This document shows positions 1 through 7,673 of a stretch of 64,000 nucleotides of DNA, in pieces (the stretch's first letter is position 1; each line of letters opens with the position of its first letter). A program made the position numbers and the translations under genes. The DNA is from Thermodesulfobacteriota bacterium (GTDB lineage: Bacteria; Desulfobacterota; Desulfobacteria; Desulfobacterales; Desulfosudaceae): positions 310,001-374,000 of the forward strand of contig JBFMDX010000001.1 in assembly GCA_040753795.1 (NCBI GenBank), written 5' to 3'. The notes beneath the pieces are model-generated. The model ran no database searches. It saw only the letters and a list, made by a program, of their open reading frames with translations, and was not told where the DNA came from.

Positions 1-362
1 ACAAACCACTGCCCGCAAACCTGCCGGGAAAAGTCGATGGCCTGGACCGGGCAGAAATAGACGCAGACCCCGCAGCCTTCGCAGGCCAGCCGGTCGACGA
101 CGAAATCTTCACTGATGGCGTCAAACCGGCAGCGCAGGCGGCATTCCCCGCATTGGGTGCAGCGGCCGGGGTCGATTTCGGCGATATGGCCTCCCTGGAA
201 GGGCTCCTGTCTTCTGATTTCCGGAGGGATGACCAGGTGCAGATCGGCCGCGTCCACGTCCGCGTCGACGATGACTTTATGTTGCGCCAGGGAGGCGAAG
301 GAAGCCGTGACGCTGGTTTTTCCCGTTCCGCCCTTGCCGCTGATGATGGTCAGTTCTTTCAT
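1..362 (-). CDS. Fe-S cluster-containing MinD/CooC-family P-loop ATPase (3' end outside the window)
   Basis: The gene starts at 362 on the minus strand and runs off the left edge, so only about 120 N-terminal residues are visible. The protein begins MKELTIISGKGGTGKTSVTA, a deviant Walker A (KGGTGKT) typical of the MinD/NBP35/CooC group. It continues with the metal/phosphate-site aspartates of VDADVDAADLHL. From about residue 68 two 4Fe-4S motifs follow: CTQCGECRLRC and CEGCGVCVYFC. This ferredoxin insert within an ATPase is typical of tandem ATPase pairs in anaerobes, whose role is thought to be Fe-S or metal-cofactor handling. It lies 12 nt downstream of a paralogue with the same layout, so the two are probably co-transcribed. 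The exact substrate is unknown. Confidence 0.9.
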   Translation of the reverse strand, partial: MKELTIISGKGGTGKTSVTASFASLAQHKVIVDADVDAADLHLVIPPEIRRQEPFQGGHIAEIDPGRCTQCGECRLRCRFDAISEDFVVDRLACEGCGVCVYFCPVQAIDFSRQVCGQWF

Positions 363-374
363 AAAGGTACCCGA

Positions 375-1211
375 TTATCCGGTTTTCCGTTGAATGTCGG
401 TCATGAGCCGGGCAAACCGCTGTTTCATTCCGGGAATGGCCAGGCAGGCCGGAACGCCCCGGGAGTAGCTTTCGGCGATATCCCGCCGGTCCGGTATTTC
501 CATCATGACGGGGATCCCTTGCCGTTCGGCATACCCCCGGGTTTCATCGGTCCCGGAGTCGCAGCGGTTGATGACGATGCCGCAGGGCAGCTTCATGGTC
601 CGGACAGTTTCCACCGCCAGGATCAGGTCGTTTAATCCGAAAGGCGTGGGCTCGGTTACCAGCAGCACGAAGTCGGCGCCGGTCAGGGCGCTGATGACCG
701 GGCAGGAAGTGCCCGGCGGCGCGTCGATGATATTGATCCGGCTGTCACTCATTTCCTGTTTGACGCGGTGAATCAGCGGCGGGGACATGGCTTCGCCCAC
801 ACGCAGGCTGCCGTACACCAGTTCCACGGAACCGGCGGTTCCCCGGATCAGTTCGCCCAGCTCCCGGGTTCCGGCGGAAATGGCCCCGGCAGGGCAGACC
901 ATGAGGCAGCCCTCGCAGCTGTGGCACATTTCCGGAAAGGTCAGCACCGCCTTGCCCATCTGGACAATGGCGGAAAAACGGCAGATGGCATCGCAGGCCC
1001 CGCAGGCGGTGCAGCGTTTCAGATCTACCTCGGGGACCATGGCCGTGACCGTCGTCCGGGTTTCGTTTTCCGGCCGGATGAAAATATGGGCGTTAGGCTC
1101 TTCCACGTCGCAATCGAGCAGCCTCACCGGCGCTTCCAGCGACAGGGCCAGACTGGTGGCCACCGTGGTTTTGCCGGTGCCGCCCTTGCCTGATGCAATG
1201 GCGATAATCAT
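375..1211 (-). CDS. Fe-S cluster-containing MinD/CooC-family P-loop ATPase
   Basis: This 278-residue protein has a deviant Walker A, GKGGTGKTT, at residues 8-16 and LLDCDVEEPNAHIF at about 31-44. A ferredoxin insert spans about residues 67-106 with two clusters (CTACGACDAIC and CHSCEGCLMVC). The later segment INIIDAPPGTSCPVI is the Walker B/switch region of the ParA/MinD fold. It is a paralogue of the gene starting at 362. Such pairs occur in anaerobes next to DUF5320, DUF134 and metallo-beta-lactamase genes, as here, and are presumed to act in Fe-S or metallocofactor assembly. That function is inferred from family and neighbours. The family assignment is secure. Confidence 0.93.
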   Translation of the reverse strand: MIIAIASGKGGTGKTTVATSLALSLEAPVRLLDCDVEEPNAHIFIRPENETRTTVTAMVPEVDLKRCTACGACDAICRFSAIVQMGKAVLTFPEMCHSCEGCLMVCPAGAISAGTRELGELIRGTAGSVELVYGSLRVGEAMSPPLIHRVKQEMSDSRINIIDAPPGTSCPVISALTGADFVLLVTEPTPFGLNDLILAVETVRTMKLPCGIVINRCDSGTDETRGYAERQGIPVMMEIPDRRDIAESYSRGVPACLAIPGMKQRFARLMTDIQRKTG

Positions 1212-1228
1212 GGCTTTATTCCCGCACC

Positions 1229-1324
1229 TTAAAAAGGCTCTTGCCCCAGGCTCAGCTTTCTGATTTTTTCTTTAATTGCGGCCGCAGCCGCCTCCCCTGC
1301 CTTATATTGCGGGTTGGCGGCCAT
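1229..1324 (-). CDS. Possible 31-residue small protein
   Basis: A short frame on the minus strand fits between the metallo-beta-lactamase gene (ends 1361) and the ATPase gene (starts 1211), in the same direction. It encodes a small, Ala- and Lys-rich helical peptide starting MAANPQYKAGEAAAAAIKEK. No clear Shine-Dalgarno sequence precedes it and I recognise no family. Its position inside an otherwise tight operon is the main argument in favour. It could be translationally coupled filler or chance. Confidence 0.3.
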   Translation of the reverse strand: MAANPQYKAGEAAAAAIKEKIRKLSLGQEPF

Positions 1325-1360
1325 CGCGTCACCATCGCGGATGACCGCCAACCGTTGACA

Positions 1361-2353
1361 TCAGAAAACGATGGGTTGGCCGACTTTCAGATAATGGTAT
1401 TTATCGCCCAGCGCCTGCCGGAACTGCTCCAGGGTCCAGTCGGAACTGTCGTGGGGGGAAAGGGCGACAAATTCCGGGTTGGCGGACTTAATGGCGTCAA
1501 GGGCGGATTTCACGTCCTTTTCATCGATTTTCTTCCATGGCGGTTTATCGTTTCCCACCAGGCTCTGGAGGTTGACGGGGCCGAGCATGATTCTCCCGCC
1601 GTTAACAGGATAATGAAGACCGCCGATAATGCCGAAGATCGGTTCGTCGAACAGGGCCCGGGTTCTTGCGATAATGCGTTCAATGGTCTGGTGTCCGCAG
1701 CCGATAATGATAACGATCCCCTTGCCCTCGACATTGACGGCCAGGCTGTGTTCCCTAGTATATCCAAGGAGGTAAAGGTTTCTGGGGATGACGCCGATGC
1801 TGGCCACGCCCCGGGCCAGCTTCCGGGGGCCGCTGATGACCTCGGGAACCGGCCCCGGATTCCAGCGCGAGGGGGCAATTTTTACCGGCGCGTATACCGG
1901 AATCCCGGGAACATTGACCGTTCCCTGAGACAGGCTGAAAGTTTTGGATCGCTGCTCGGCCATGCCGCCGACATGGTCCAGATGCGGGTGGCTGATGAAA
2001 AAGGCGGAGATATCACCCGGAGAAACGCCCAGCGCTTTCATGTTGTGGAGCAGGGGGGAGGGGTGTTCCTTTTTTTTGTTAAAGCCCGCGTCCATCAGGA
2101 TGGTGGTCTCGTCCGCCTTGACCAGGTAGGATACCCCGGCTTCCGTCTTCAGCCGCTGGTCATCGGCGTAAAAGTCGACCAGCGGCAGGATAGTCAGTGA
2201 TTTGACGGCGCCGAAGCCGGTCATTTTTTCAAGGCGGGCGGCGGTCCGTTCCCGCGATACCTTTCTGTTGCCGGCCGAAAGCCTGATCAGCGTCAGCAGA
2301 AAAATCAGAATCCCCACGGCCGCGATGGCGGCCAGACTGTAAACCAGTATCAT
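1361..2353 (-). CDS. Membrane-anchored metallo-beta-lactamase-fold hydrolase
   Basis: This 330-residue protein has an N-terminal hydrophobic segment (about residues 1-25), so it is probably membrane-anchored. The metallo-beta-lactamase metal motif is present as ISHPHLDHVGG (HxHxDH), with further metal-ligand regions at IIIGCGHQTIERI and ALSPHDSSDW. The overall pattern resembles the branch annotated as 7,8-dihydropterin-6-methyl-4-(beta-D-ribofuranosyl)aminobenzene 5'-phosphate synthase-like, but the substrate cannot be read from sequence. The start is supported by AAGGAG a few bases upstream. It is the first gene of the minus-strand operon that continues into the two Fe-S ATPases, and a perfect inverted repeat at 2373-2396 sits just upstream of it. 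Confidence 0.85.
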   Translation of the reverse strand: MILVYSLAAIAAVGILIFLLTLIRLSAGNRKVSRERTAARLEKMTGFGAVKSLTILPLVDFYADDQRLKTEAGVSYLVKADETTILMDAGFNKKKEHPSPLLHNMKALGVSPGDISAFFISHPHLDHVGGMAEQRSKTFSLSQGTVNVPGIPVYAPVKIAPSRWNPGPVPEVISGPRKLARGVASIGVIPRNLYLLGYTREHSLAVNVEGKGIVIIIGCGHQTIERIIARTRALFDEPIFGIIGGLHYPVNGGRIMLGPVNLQSLVGNDKPPWKKIDEKDVKSALDAIKSANPEFVALSPHDSSDWTLEQFRQALGDKYHYLKVGQPIVF

Positions 2354-2372
2354 GGGACGGCTCCTTATGGGC

Positions 2373-2396
2373 GGTTATGAGCATATTCTCATAACC
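2373..2396. promoter_or_regulatory. Perfect inverted repeat upstream of the MBL/ATPase operon (candidate operator)
   Basis: The arms GGTTATGAG and CTCATAACC are perfect 9-bp reverse complements around a 6-nt centre. The repeat lies 20 nt upstream of the minus-strand start at 2353. Position and symmetry suggest a dimeric regulator binding site. The DUF134 protein encoded divergently is one candidate, but the regulator is not identifiable from sequence. Confidence 0.5.
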
Positions 2397-2470
2397 AAAA
2401 TAGTGCCGCCATCCCCCTCTGTCAAGAGATATCTTTTGGCGATCCCGGGAGGGGGCCGTGACCTTGTTTA

Positions 2471-2490
2471 TTTTGGTCATATGATCAAAA
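2471..2490. promoter_or_regulatory. Near-perfect palindrome upstream of the DUF134 gene
   Basis: TTTTGGTCATATGATCAAAA is a 20-bp palindrome with one mismatched pair, lying immediately upstream of the -35 box at 2497. The half-site ATCAAAA recurs twice directly downstream, around 2530-2545. A regulator site for the DUF134/DUF5320 unit is the simplest reading. Confidence 0.4.
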
Positions 2491-2496
2491 TTGCTC

Positions 2497-2525
2497 TTGA
2501 CACCAATTTCTGCAAGGGTTATTTT
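2497..2525 (+). promoter_or_regulatory. Sigma70-type promoter for the DUF134/DUF5320 unit
   Basis: TTGACA at 2497-2502 and TATTTT at 2520-2525 are separated by 17 bp, and the DUF134 start codon follows at 2557. The -35 box is perfect and the -10 box is 4 of 6. Confidence 0.5.
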
Positions 2526-2556
2526 TTTAATCAAAAGATCAAAAAAAGGATTGCCC

Positions 2557-2889
2557 ATGCCCAGAAATAAAATCCCCCGGTTTGTTTCCGGATATCCGAT
2601 GTCCAGCGCCCTGGTGCCGGAGGACCGGGTTCCGACCGGTGAGATCCTTCTGCCCGTGGAAGGCGTGGAGGCGATTCGTCTGTCTGATTTTGAAAAGCTG
2701 GATCAGGCCACCGCCGCCGACATTATGGGCGTTTCCAGGCAGACATACGGCCGGATCCTGGGCGAGGCGCGCGCCATTATCGCGGACGCGCTGATAACCA
2801 ATAAAACCCTGCGGATCGGCGGGGGTGTTTACGAGATGCGCGGCGGCCAGGGGCAGTGCCGTCGCCGAAGACGATGCGGAAGGAGGTGA
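2557..2889 (+). CDS. DUF134 (UPF0251) family DNA-binding protein
   Basis: This 110-residue protein starts MPRNKIPRFVSGYP. It contains the conserved EAIRLSDFEKLDQATAADIMGVSRQTYGRIL segment (written across residues about 38-70), a sigma-region-4-like helix-turn-helix that defines DUF134 proteins. The C-terminus is Gly/Arg/Cys rich. The ATG at 2557 is preferred because AGGA precedes it and the promoter at 2497-2525 would lie inside any longer frame. The family is small and widely paired with DUF5320 and Fe-S ATPase genes in anaerobes. A regulatory role is inferred. Its stop overlaps the AGGAGG that serves the next gene. Confidence 0.88.
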   Translation: MPRNKIPRFVSGYPMSSALVPEDRVPTGEILLPVEGVEAIRLSDFEKLDQATAADIMGVSRQTYGRILGEARAIIADALITNKTLRIGGGVYEMRGGQGQCRRRRRCGRR

Positions 2890-2895
2890 TAAAAA

Positions 2896-3093
2896 ATGCC
2901 GAGAAGAGATGGAACCGGTCCCGCGGGAGAGGGACCGAAAACAGGCAGAGGCGCGGGTAAGTGCGGTCCGGGCGTAAGCCAGGACCAGCCGGCCGGCCGG
3001 GGCCCAGGCCAGGGTCAGGGCCGGGGCTGGGGCGCCGGCGGAGGACAGGGCGGTCGCGGTCAAGGCGGCTGGGGACGGGGCGGCAACCGGTAA
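2896..3093 (+). CDS. DUF5320 family Gly-rich protein, apparently frameshifted before its C-terminal helix
   Basis: This 65-residue protein has the signature opening MPRRDGTGPAGEGPKTGRG, then an AGKC motif, then a long Gly/Gln/Arg-rich tract. A strong AGGAGGTGAT precedes the ATG. DUF5320 members usually end with a short charged helix. Here the frame stops at 3093 with GGNR, but the -1 frame continues to 3152 with a segment reading NTLDEINRRIAETDKPSE, exactly the kind of helix expected. Either a small indel in the G-rich tract (real or a sequencing error) or programmed slippage separates them. The function of the family is unknown. Confidence 0.75.
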   Translation: MPRRDGTGPAGEGPKTGRGAGKCGPGVSQDQPAGRGPGQGQGRGWGAGGGQGGRGQGGWGRGGNR

Positions 3094-3187
3094 AGAACAC
3101 CCTGGACGAGATCAACCGTCGTATTGCCGAGACGGATAAACCATCGGAATAGAAAAAGGACAATCCGATGATGACACCACCATGCAC

Positions 3188-3227
3188 AATCCCCCTGCTC
3201 TCCCGCGGAAGGCAGGGGGATTTTTTT
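3188..3227 (+). terminator. Rho-independent terminator after DUF5320
   Basis: An 11-bp stem (AATCCCCCTGC / GCAGGGGGATT) with a 13-nt loop is followed by a run of seven T. It ends the plus-strand DUF134/DUF5320 unit. It faces the end of the minus-strand gene at 3236, so it may also act bidirectionally. Confidence 0.85.
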
Positions 3228-3235
3228 ATCCGGAA

Positions 3236-3478
3236 TCAGCCAACAATCTGGAGCGCCAGCCAGGGTGTCAGGTTCAACAGCATAATGCCGATTTTAAAGA
3301 CGGCCATGGCGCCATAATGCAGGCCGTCAAAGGCCTCGACCGAAAGCCGGAACCATCTGCCGTGAAAACGATGCATCCAGTCGTGCGCCAGCGTAAAGAC
3401 AAGAAACCACCACAGCAGGATCGCGTAGTTAATTACCATGCTCCAGCCCAAAATACCGCGGACAGCGTCTATGGTCAT
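3236..3478 (-). CDS. Small two-helix membrane protein, DUF6868-like
   Basis: This 80-residue protein has two hydrophobic segments: about residues 10-31 (GWSMVINYAILLWWFLVFTL) and about 57-79. A His-containing loop, AHDWMHRFHGRWF, lies between them. The pattern matches the small conserved family I know as DUF6868, whose function is unknown. AGGAGG is visible just upstream of the start. It stands alone between a terminator and the acyl-CoA synthetase promoter. Confidence 0.75.
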   Translation of the reverse strand: MTIDAVRGILGWSMVINYAILLWWFLVFTLAHDWMHRFHGRWFRLSVEAFDGLHYGAMAVFKIGIMLLNLTPWLALQIVG

Positions 3479-3578
3479 GGGAGTCCTCCTTTCCGGAAAA
3501 GTTGATCTTGATTCGTAATTTCCCTGCTGCAGGAGGCGGTTGTCAACCGATTTGTCGGCCGCGGTTCTTTTTTGCCTC

Positions 3579-3607
3579 TTGACACCGCTTTTTACCGGTT
3601 GTAGAAA
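3579..3607 (+). promoter_or_regulatory. Sigma70-type promoter for the acyl-CoA synthetase operon
   Basis: TTGACA at 3579-3584, a 17-bp spacer and TAGAAA at 3602-3607 lie about 70 nt upstream of the beta-subunit start at 3677. Confidence 0.6.
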
Positions 3608-3676
3608 AATCTAATGTTTTCTGTCGAGCGGGCAGGTATTCAAAATGGATCTCAAAATTAATACAGGGTGTGAAAT

Positions 3677-4369
3677 ATGGAAGCGGATAAAATGATCGCG
3701 GCGGCAATGAGCCGGGGACAGCGGGCCCTGTCCGAGCATGAGTCGAAACTGGTGCTGCAGGCCTACGGGGTGCCCGTCACCCGGGAAACCCTGGTCAACA
3801 GCAGGGATGGCGCGTTGGCTGCCGCCGGTCAAATCGGATATCCCCTTGTGCTCAAGGCCTGTTCCCCGGACCTGATGCATAAGAGCGAAGGCGGGTTTGT
3901 CATGGTCGGCCTGGCCAATGAGGCCGCGCTGCTGGAAGCCTACGATAAATTGACCGCTCGCCTGAAAGGAATGACGGCGGACATCCTGGTCCAGGAGATG
4001 ATCAGCGGCAACCGCGAACTGGTGGTCGGCATGAACCGGGATCCCCAGTTCGGCCCCTGTGTCATGCTGGGCCTGGGCGGGATCATGACGGAGATTTTAA
4101 AGGATACGGTTTTCCGGATGGCGCCCATTGACGCCATCGAAGCCGCCGACATGGCCGACCAGCTCCGTTCCCGGAAAATGCTGGACGCTTTTCGCGGGCA
4201 GGCGCCGGTCGACCGGGAGTCGCTTTACCGCTGCCTGATCGCGGCCGGTCAGATCGGACTGGATCATGACGCGGTCCAGGAAATCGACATCAACCCCGTG
4301 CTGATTTCCGCCGCGGGCAAGGTCACGGCCGTGGACGCCCTGATCGTGTTAAGGAGTCAAGCCGGATGA
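3677..4369 (+). CDS. ADP-forming acyl-CoA (acetyl-CoA) synthetase, beta (ATP-grasp) subunit
   Basis: This 230-residue protein is an ATP-grasp domain of the size expected for a separate beta subunit. The opening LSEHESKLVLQAYGVPVTRE is the usual start of this family. It is followed by GYPLVLKACSPDLMHKSEGG, which corresponds to the nucleotide-binding lysine and loop, then LVQEMISGNRELVVGMNRDP and FGPCVMLGLGGIMTEILKD. The C-terminal EIDINPVLI is the metal/phosphate-binding end. Such enzymes convert acyl-CoA, ADP and phosphate to the acid, CoA and ATP, giving ATP by substrate-level phosphorylation in anaerobes. The gene overlaps the alpha-subunit gene by 4 bp (ATGA), so the two are translationally coupled. 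The acyl specificity cannot be read. Confidence 0.9.
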   Translation: MEADKMIAAAMSRGQRALSEHESKLVLQAYGVPVTRETLVNSRDGALAAAGQIGYPLVLKACSPDLMHKSEGGFVMVGLANEAALLEAYDKLTARLKGMTADILVQEMISGNRELVVGMNRDPQFGPCVMLGLGGIMTEILKDTVFRMAPIDAIEAADMADQLRSRKMLDAFRGQAPVDRESLYRCLIAAGQIGLDHDAVQEIDINPVLISAAGKVTAVDALIVLRSQAG

Positions 4370-5838
4370 CGCCGACCATCGAACAACACCGCCTCTACCC
4401 CCTGACCTGCCCCCGGAGCATCGCCTTTTTCGGGGCGTCCAACAATTATTCTTCCATGGGCACCATCATTCTCCGGGCTTTGCTGGATTTTGGCTACGCC
4501 GGAGAGGTTTTCCCGGTTCACCCGAAGGAAACGACGGTTCAGGACCTGAAAGCCTACGCGCGGGTGGAAGACATCCCGGCGGTGCCGGATCTGGCGGTGG
4601 TGGTTCTGCCTACCCGGATCGTCTGTGAAACCATGGCCGTCTGCGGGGAAAAGGGCATCCGCAACGCCATTATCGTGTCCGGCGGCTTCAAGGAGACCGG
4701 GCCCGAGGGGGCCGGGCGGGAAAAGGAACTGATCCGGATCGCGGATCAATACGGCATCCGGATTATCGGCCCCAACTGCCTGGGCGTCACCAATACCCAT
4801 CACCGGCTGAATACCACGCCTCACCGGTATCACGGCCAGGCCGGATTCGTGGGCCTGGCTTCCCAGAGCGGCAGCTTCGTGACCCAGATGTTTACCTACC
4901 TGGACAACCTGGGCCTGGGCTTCAGCACGGCCTTCAGCATCGGCAACGAAGCCAACACCGATCTGGTCGACTGTCTGGAATATCTCGGCGCCTGCCCGCA
5001 TACCCGGGTCATCGCCCTTTATGTCGAAGCCATCCGCCGGGGCCGGGAATTCGTGGAGACGGCCCGCCGGATCGTGCCGCATAAACCCATCGTGGCCCTG
5101 TACGTCGGCGGATCGGAAACCGGCCGCAAGGCGGCGCTTTCCCATACCGGTTCCATGTCCGGACCGGACGACCTGTACGACGGCATCTTCCGCCAGAGCG
5201 GGGTGGTGCGCGCGGCCTCCCTGGCGGAGTTGTTTGATTTTTGCATGGCTTTCGGGCAGCTGCCGGAACCCGCCGGCGACAACGTGTTCGTCCAGACCCA
5301 TTCCGGCGGTCCCGGCGCCGTGGCCGCAGATGCCTGCGGCCGGGCGGGGCTGATGCTGCCGGAACCGTCCGAGTCCACCAAAGCCAGGATCGCCGAACTG
5401 GTGCCGGCCACGGGCAGCATCAGAAATCCCATCGACGTAACCTTTACCAAGGATATCGTGCAGTTTTTTTCGTCCCTGCCCCAGGCGCTGCTGGATGATC
5501 CCCAATGTCATCTTCTTTTGCTCTATTACTATCTGCCGGCGGACATGATCAAAAGGGCCCTGGTCCGGATGGGCGTGCCCCGGCAGGACCTGGACGCGAA
5601 AATCGAAGAGATCGCGAAGATGATGTGTGACAATATCCGGCAGATGATCGACTCCCGGAAAAAGCCGATCGTCTGCTTTTCCTACCAGGAGCGCGGCGAG
5701 ACCGCCATGAAAATGCTGGCGCAGGCCGGTATCCCCTTTTATCAGGGACCGGAGCGGGCCATCCGCTCCATCCGCGCCATGATCGATTACCGCAACTATA
5801 AACGGAAGCTGGCCGCCCAGGTTGCCGGAATCCGATGA
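4366..5838 (+). CDS. ADP-forming acyl-CoA (acetyl-CoA) synthetase, alpha (CoA-binding/ligase) subunit
   Basis: This 490-residue protein has the CoA-binding Rossmann domain first (RSIAFFGASNNYSSMG near residue 20, VFPVHPKE near 50, GPNCLGVTN near 140). Two CoA-ligase domains follow. The catalytic phospho-histidine lies in AALSHTGSMSG, with His at about residue 260. SQSGSF at about residue 165 matches the family switch loop. Subunit order is beta then alpha, overlapping by 4 bp. Together with the preceding gene it forms a complete enzyme that would make ATP from acyl-CoA. It might work downstream of aldehyde or keto-acid oxidation such as the aldehyde:ferredoxin oxidoreductase at 17236, but that link is inferred. 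Confidence 0.9.
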   Translation: MTPTIEQHRLYPLTCPRSIAFFGASNNYSSMGTIILRALLDFGYAGEVFPVHPKETTVQDLKAYARVEDIPAVPDLAVVVLPTRIVCETMAVCGEKGIRNAIIVSGGFKETGPEGAGREKELIRIADQYGIRIIGPNCLGVTNTHHRLNTTPHRYHGQAGFVGLASQSGSFVTQMFTYLDNLGLGFSTAFSIGNEANTDLVDCLEYLGACPHTRVIALYVEAIRRGREFVETARRIVPHKPIVALYVGGSETGRKAALSHTGSMSGPDDLYDGIFRQSGVVRAASLAELFDFCMAFGQLPEPAGDNVFVQTHSGGPGAVAADACGRAGLMLPEPSESTKARIAELVPATGSIRNPIDVTFTKDIVQFFSSLPQALLDDPQCHLLLLYYYLPADMIKRALVRMGVPRQDLDAKIEEIAKMMCDNIRQMIDSRKKPIVCFSYQERGETAMKMLAQAGIPFYQGPERAIRSIRAMIDYRNYKRKLAAQVAGIR

Positions 5839-5911
5839 CGGCCATGCCCTACCGGGATTCCTGAAGGCATCCGCTCCGCCGCTATCGATTGTCCCGGCGG
5901 GGAATTTTCTG

Positions 5912-5940
5912 TTGCGTTTCAGGCGGGTTGTTAGTATAAT
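5912..5940 (+). promoter_or_regulatory. Sigma70-type promoter for the HPt/phosphatase/kinase genes
   Basis: TTGCGT at 5912-5917 and a perfect TATAAT at 5935-5940 are separated by 17 bp, about 75 nt upstream of the HPt gene start. Confidence 0.55.
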
Positions 5941-6015
5941 TTTTTTAAATAATCGTTCCATATGGTTATCACTCCCATCATCTAAAGCGGGACTAACCAT
6001 CACCAGTCGGACTTT

Positions 6016-6339
6016 ATGGATATAAAAAAACTTTCAGATGTCCACGGATTAACGGTGGAAGAATTTTCGGGGATTCTGAAGGTCTTTATCGAGACGGCCG
6101 GAATCGATATTCAAAAAATCCGGACAGCGGTGGGAAAGGGAGACGCTTTTGCCGCCGGTGAAGCGGCCCACTCCTTAAAGGGGGCCGCCGGCAACCTGGG
6201 ATTCATGGAGATGTCGGAACTGGCCCGGGCCGCGGAAATACAAGCCGGAAAAAACGAACTGGGGAACATCGTTTCGGCGCTTCCGGCTTTGATCAGTCAT
6301 TTGGAAGAGATTAAAACCCAGTTGCAGGAAGGCGGTTAA
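6016..6339 (+). CDS. Histidine phosphotransfer (HPt) domain protein
   Basis: This 107-residue protein is a single HPt domain. The H-box AHSLKGAAGNLGF puts the phosphorylatable histidine at residue 52, inside a four-helix-bundle-like sequence. It has no other domain, so it must pass phosphate between a separate kinase and a receiver. The receiver of the next gene (start 6420) is the obvious partner by position. The preceding region carries the promoter at 5912-5940. Confidence 0.92.
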   Translation: MDIKKLSDVHGLTVEEFSGILKVFIETAGIDIQKIRTAVGKGDAFAAGEAAHSLKGAAGNLGFMEMSELARAAEIQAGKNELGNIVSALPALISHLEEIKTQLQEGG

Positions 6340-6419
6340 GACCTTTCCTTCTCCGGCGCGTCTTATTCCGGCCGCCGGCGCCTGTTGTTGCCAACCCCTT
6401 GATTCTCAGCGAGTGTGTT

Positions 6420-7544
6420 ATGGATGAATCTCAGAAAAAATTCTCTATCCTGGTCGTAGATGACAATCTTCTGAATTTGAAGCTGCTCGCGACGACGCTG
6501 GATAATCACGGCTACAAGACCTTTACCGCCCTGGATGGCCCCACGGCCCGGCATTTTGCCGAAAACGAGTCCCCGGATATCATCCTTCTGGATGTCAAGA
6601 TGCCGGGAGAAGACGGATTTGAGGTCATTGCCAAGCTCAAAAAGAATCCGGCGACCGCTTCCATTCCCGTCATCTTTCTTTCCGGGGTCAACGAACTGGA
6701 ATCAAAGCTGACCGGCTTTGACCTGGGCGCCGTGGATTATATCACCAAGCCGTTCCATCCCCTGGAAGTGCTGGCCCGGGTGCAGCTGCATCTGAAGCTC
6801 TCGGTGGCCACCAACTCCCTCATCAGTAATCAGGCCGATAAACTCAAGCAGATCACCGAAGCCCAGACCTCCATGCTGACCACCCCGGAGACCGAGCCGG
6901 GAGCGGGGTTCGGCGTATACTACTGCGCCGTGGAAGAGGCCAGCGGTGATTTTTACGACGTGCTGCCGATTTCCGAAGACATCTACGGATATTTCGTGGC
7001 CGATTTTTCCGGCCATGATATCAAGACAAGCTACATGACCTCTTCCGTCAAGGCGCTGCTGAAGCAGAACTGCACGCCCGTTTACCGGCCCATGGAAAGC
7101 GTCAAGATCATGAACGATGTCCTTCTGAAGATACTTCCCGAGGATAAATTTCTGACTGCCTGTTATGCCTGCCTGAACCGGAAAACCAGGGAAATGACCG
7201 TTGTCAACGCCGGTCATCCGCCGGTCGTTTACGTGGCGGCCAGGGGGAAACCCAAGTTCATCGGACTGAAGGGGGATGTGCTGGGAAGTTTTTCCGATGT
7301 CGCCTTCGGGCAGAAGCAGCTCAAGGTAACGAGCGGGGACCGGTTTTATATTTATTCCGACGGCCTGATTGAATCGTCCAAGAAAAAACGGTACTGGACG
7401 GAAGGCGGCGGGGAACTGCTGGAGGCCTGCAAGGATGTGGCGTCGCTGCCGGTGACGGAGGCGCCCGAGAAAATCATGCAGATCATGGGGAAAAATCCGG
7501 CCACCTGTGAGGATGATATTGTCGTTCTGGCCATAGAGGTATAA
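6420..7544 (+). CDS. Response regulator with PP2C/SpoIIE-type (RsbU-like) phosphatase output domain
   Basis: This 374-residue protein has an N-terminal receiver (VVDDNLLNLKLL; acceptor Asp at about residue 58 in LLDVKMPGEDG; conserved Lys in DYITKPFHP). A short coiled linker follows, then a SpoIIE/PP2C phosphatase domain. The phosphatase shows EEASGDFYDVLP, YFVADFSGHDIKTSYM, VNAGHPPVVY and FYIYSDGLIESSKKK, with the metal-binding aspartates in place. The ATG at 6420 is preferred over an upstream TTG at 6399 because it directly precedes the receiver core. Family members dephosphorylate an anti-sigma-factor antagonist. Its likely partner is the RsbW-like kinase just downstream. No STAS antagonist gene is in this window. 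Confidence 0.92.
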   Translation: MDESQKKFSILVVDDNLLNLKLLATTLDNHGYKTFTALDGPTARHFAENESPDIILLDVKMPGEDGFEVIAKLKKNPATASIPVIFLSGVNELESKLTGFDLGAVDYITKPFHPLEVLARVQLHLKLSVATNSLISNQADKLKQITEAQTSMLTTPETEPGAGFGVYYCAVEEASGDFYDVLPISEDIYGYFVADFSGHDIKTSYMTSSVKALLKQNCTPVYRPMESVKIMNDVLLKILPEDKFLTACYACLNRKTREMTVVNAGHPPVVYVAARGKPKFIGLKGDVLGSFSDVAFGQKQLKVTSGDRFYIYSDGLIESSKKKRYWTEGGGELLEACKDVASLPVTEAPEKIMQIMGKNPATCEDDIVVLAIEV

Positions 7545-7673
7545 TCGTCGCGTTCCCGGCGCGTACCGGCAATGTAACGAATGACGCCGCCGGCGCGGGT
7601 CTTCGGACTCAATCTGACTTGGCAGGGGGATTACGGCCGGCGGATGATCGCGCACCCGTTGAAGAACAGTCCT

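Noticed and set aside
4357-6003. Very long minus-strand frame (548 codons) opposite the acyl-CoA synthetase
   Set aside because: The codons mirror the GC-rich sense gene. The product has no domain, while the plus strand has clear family motifs.
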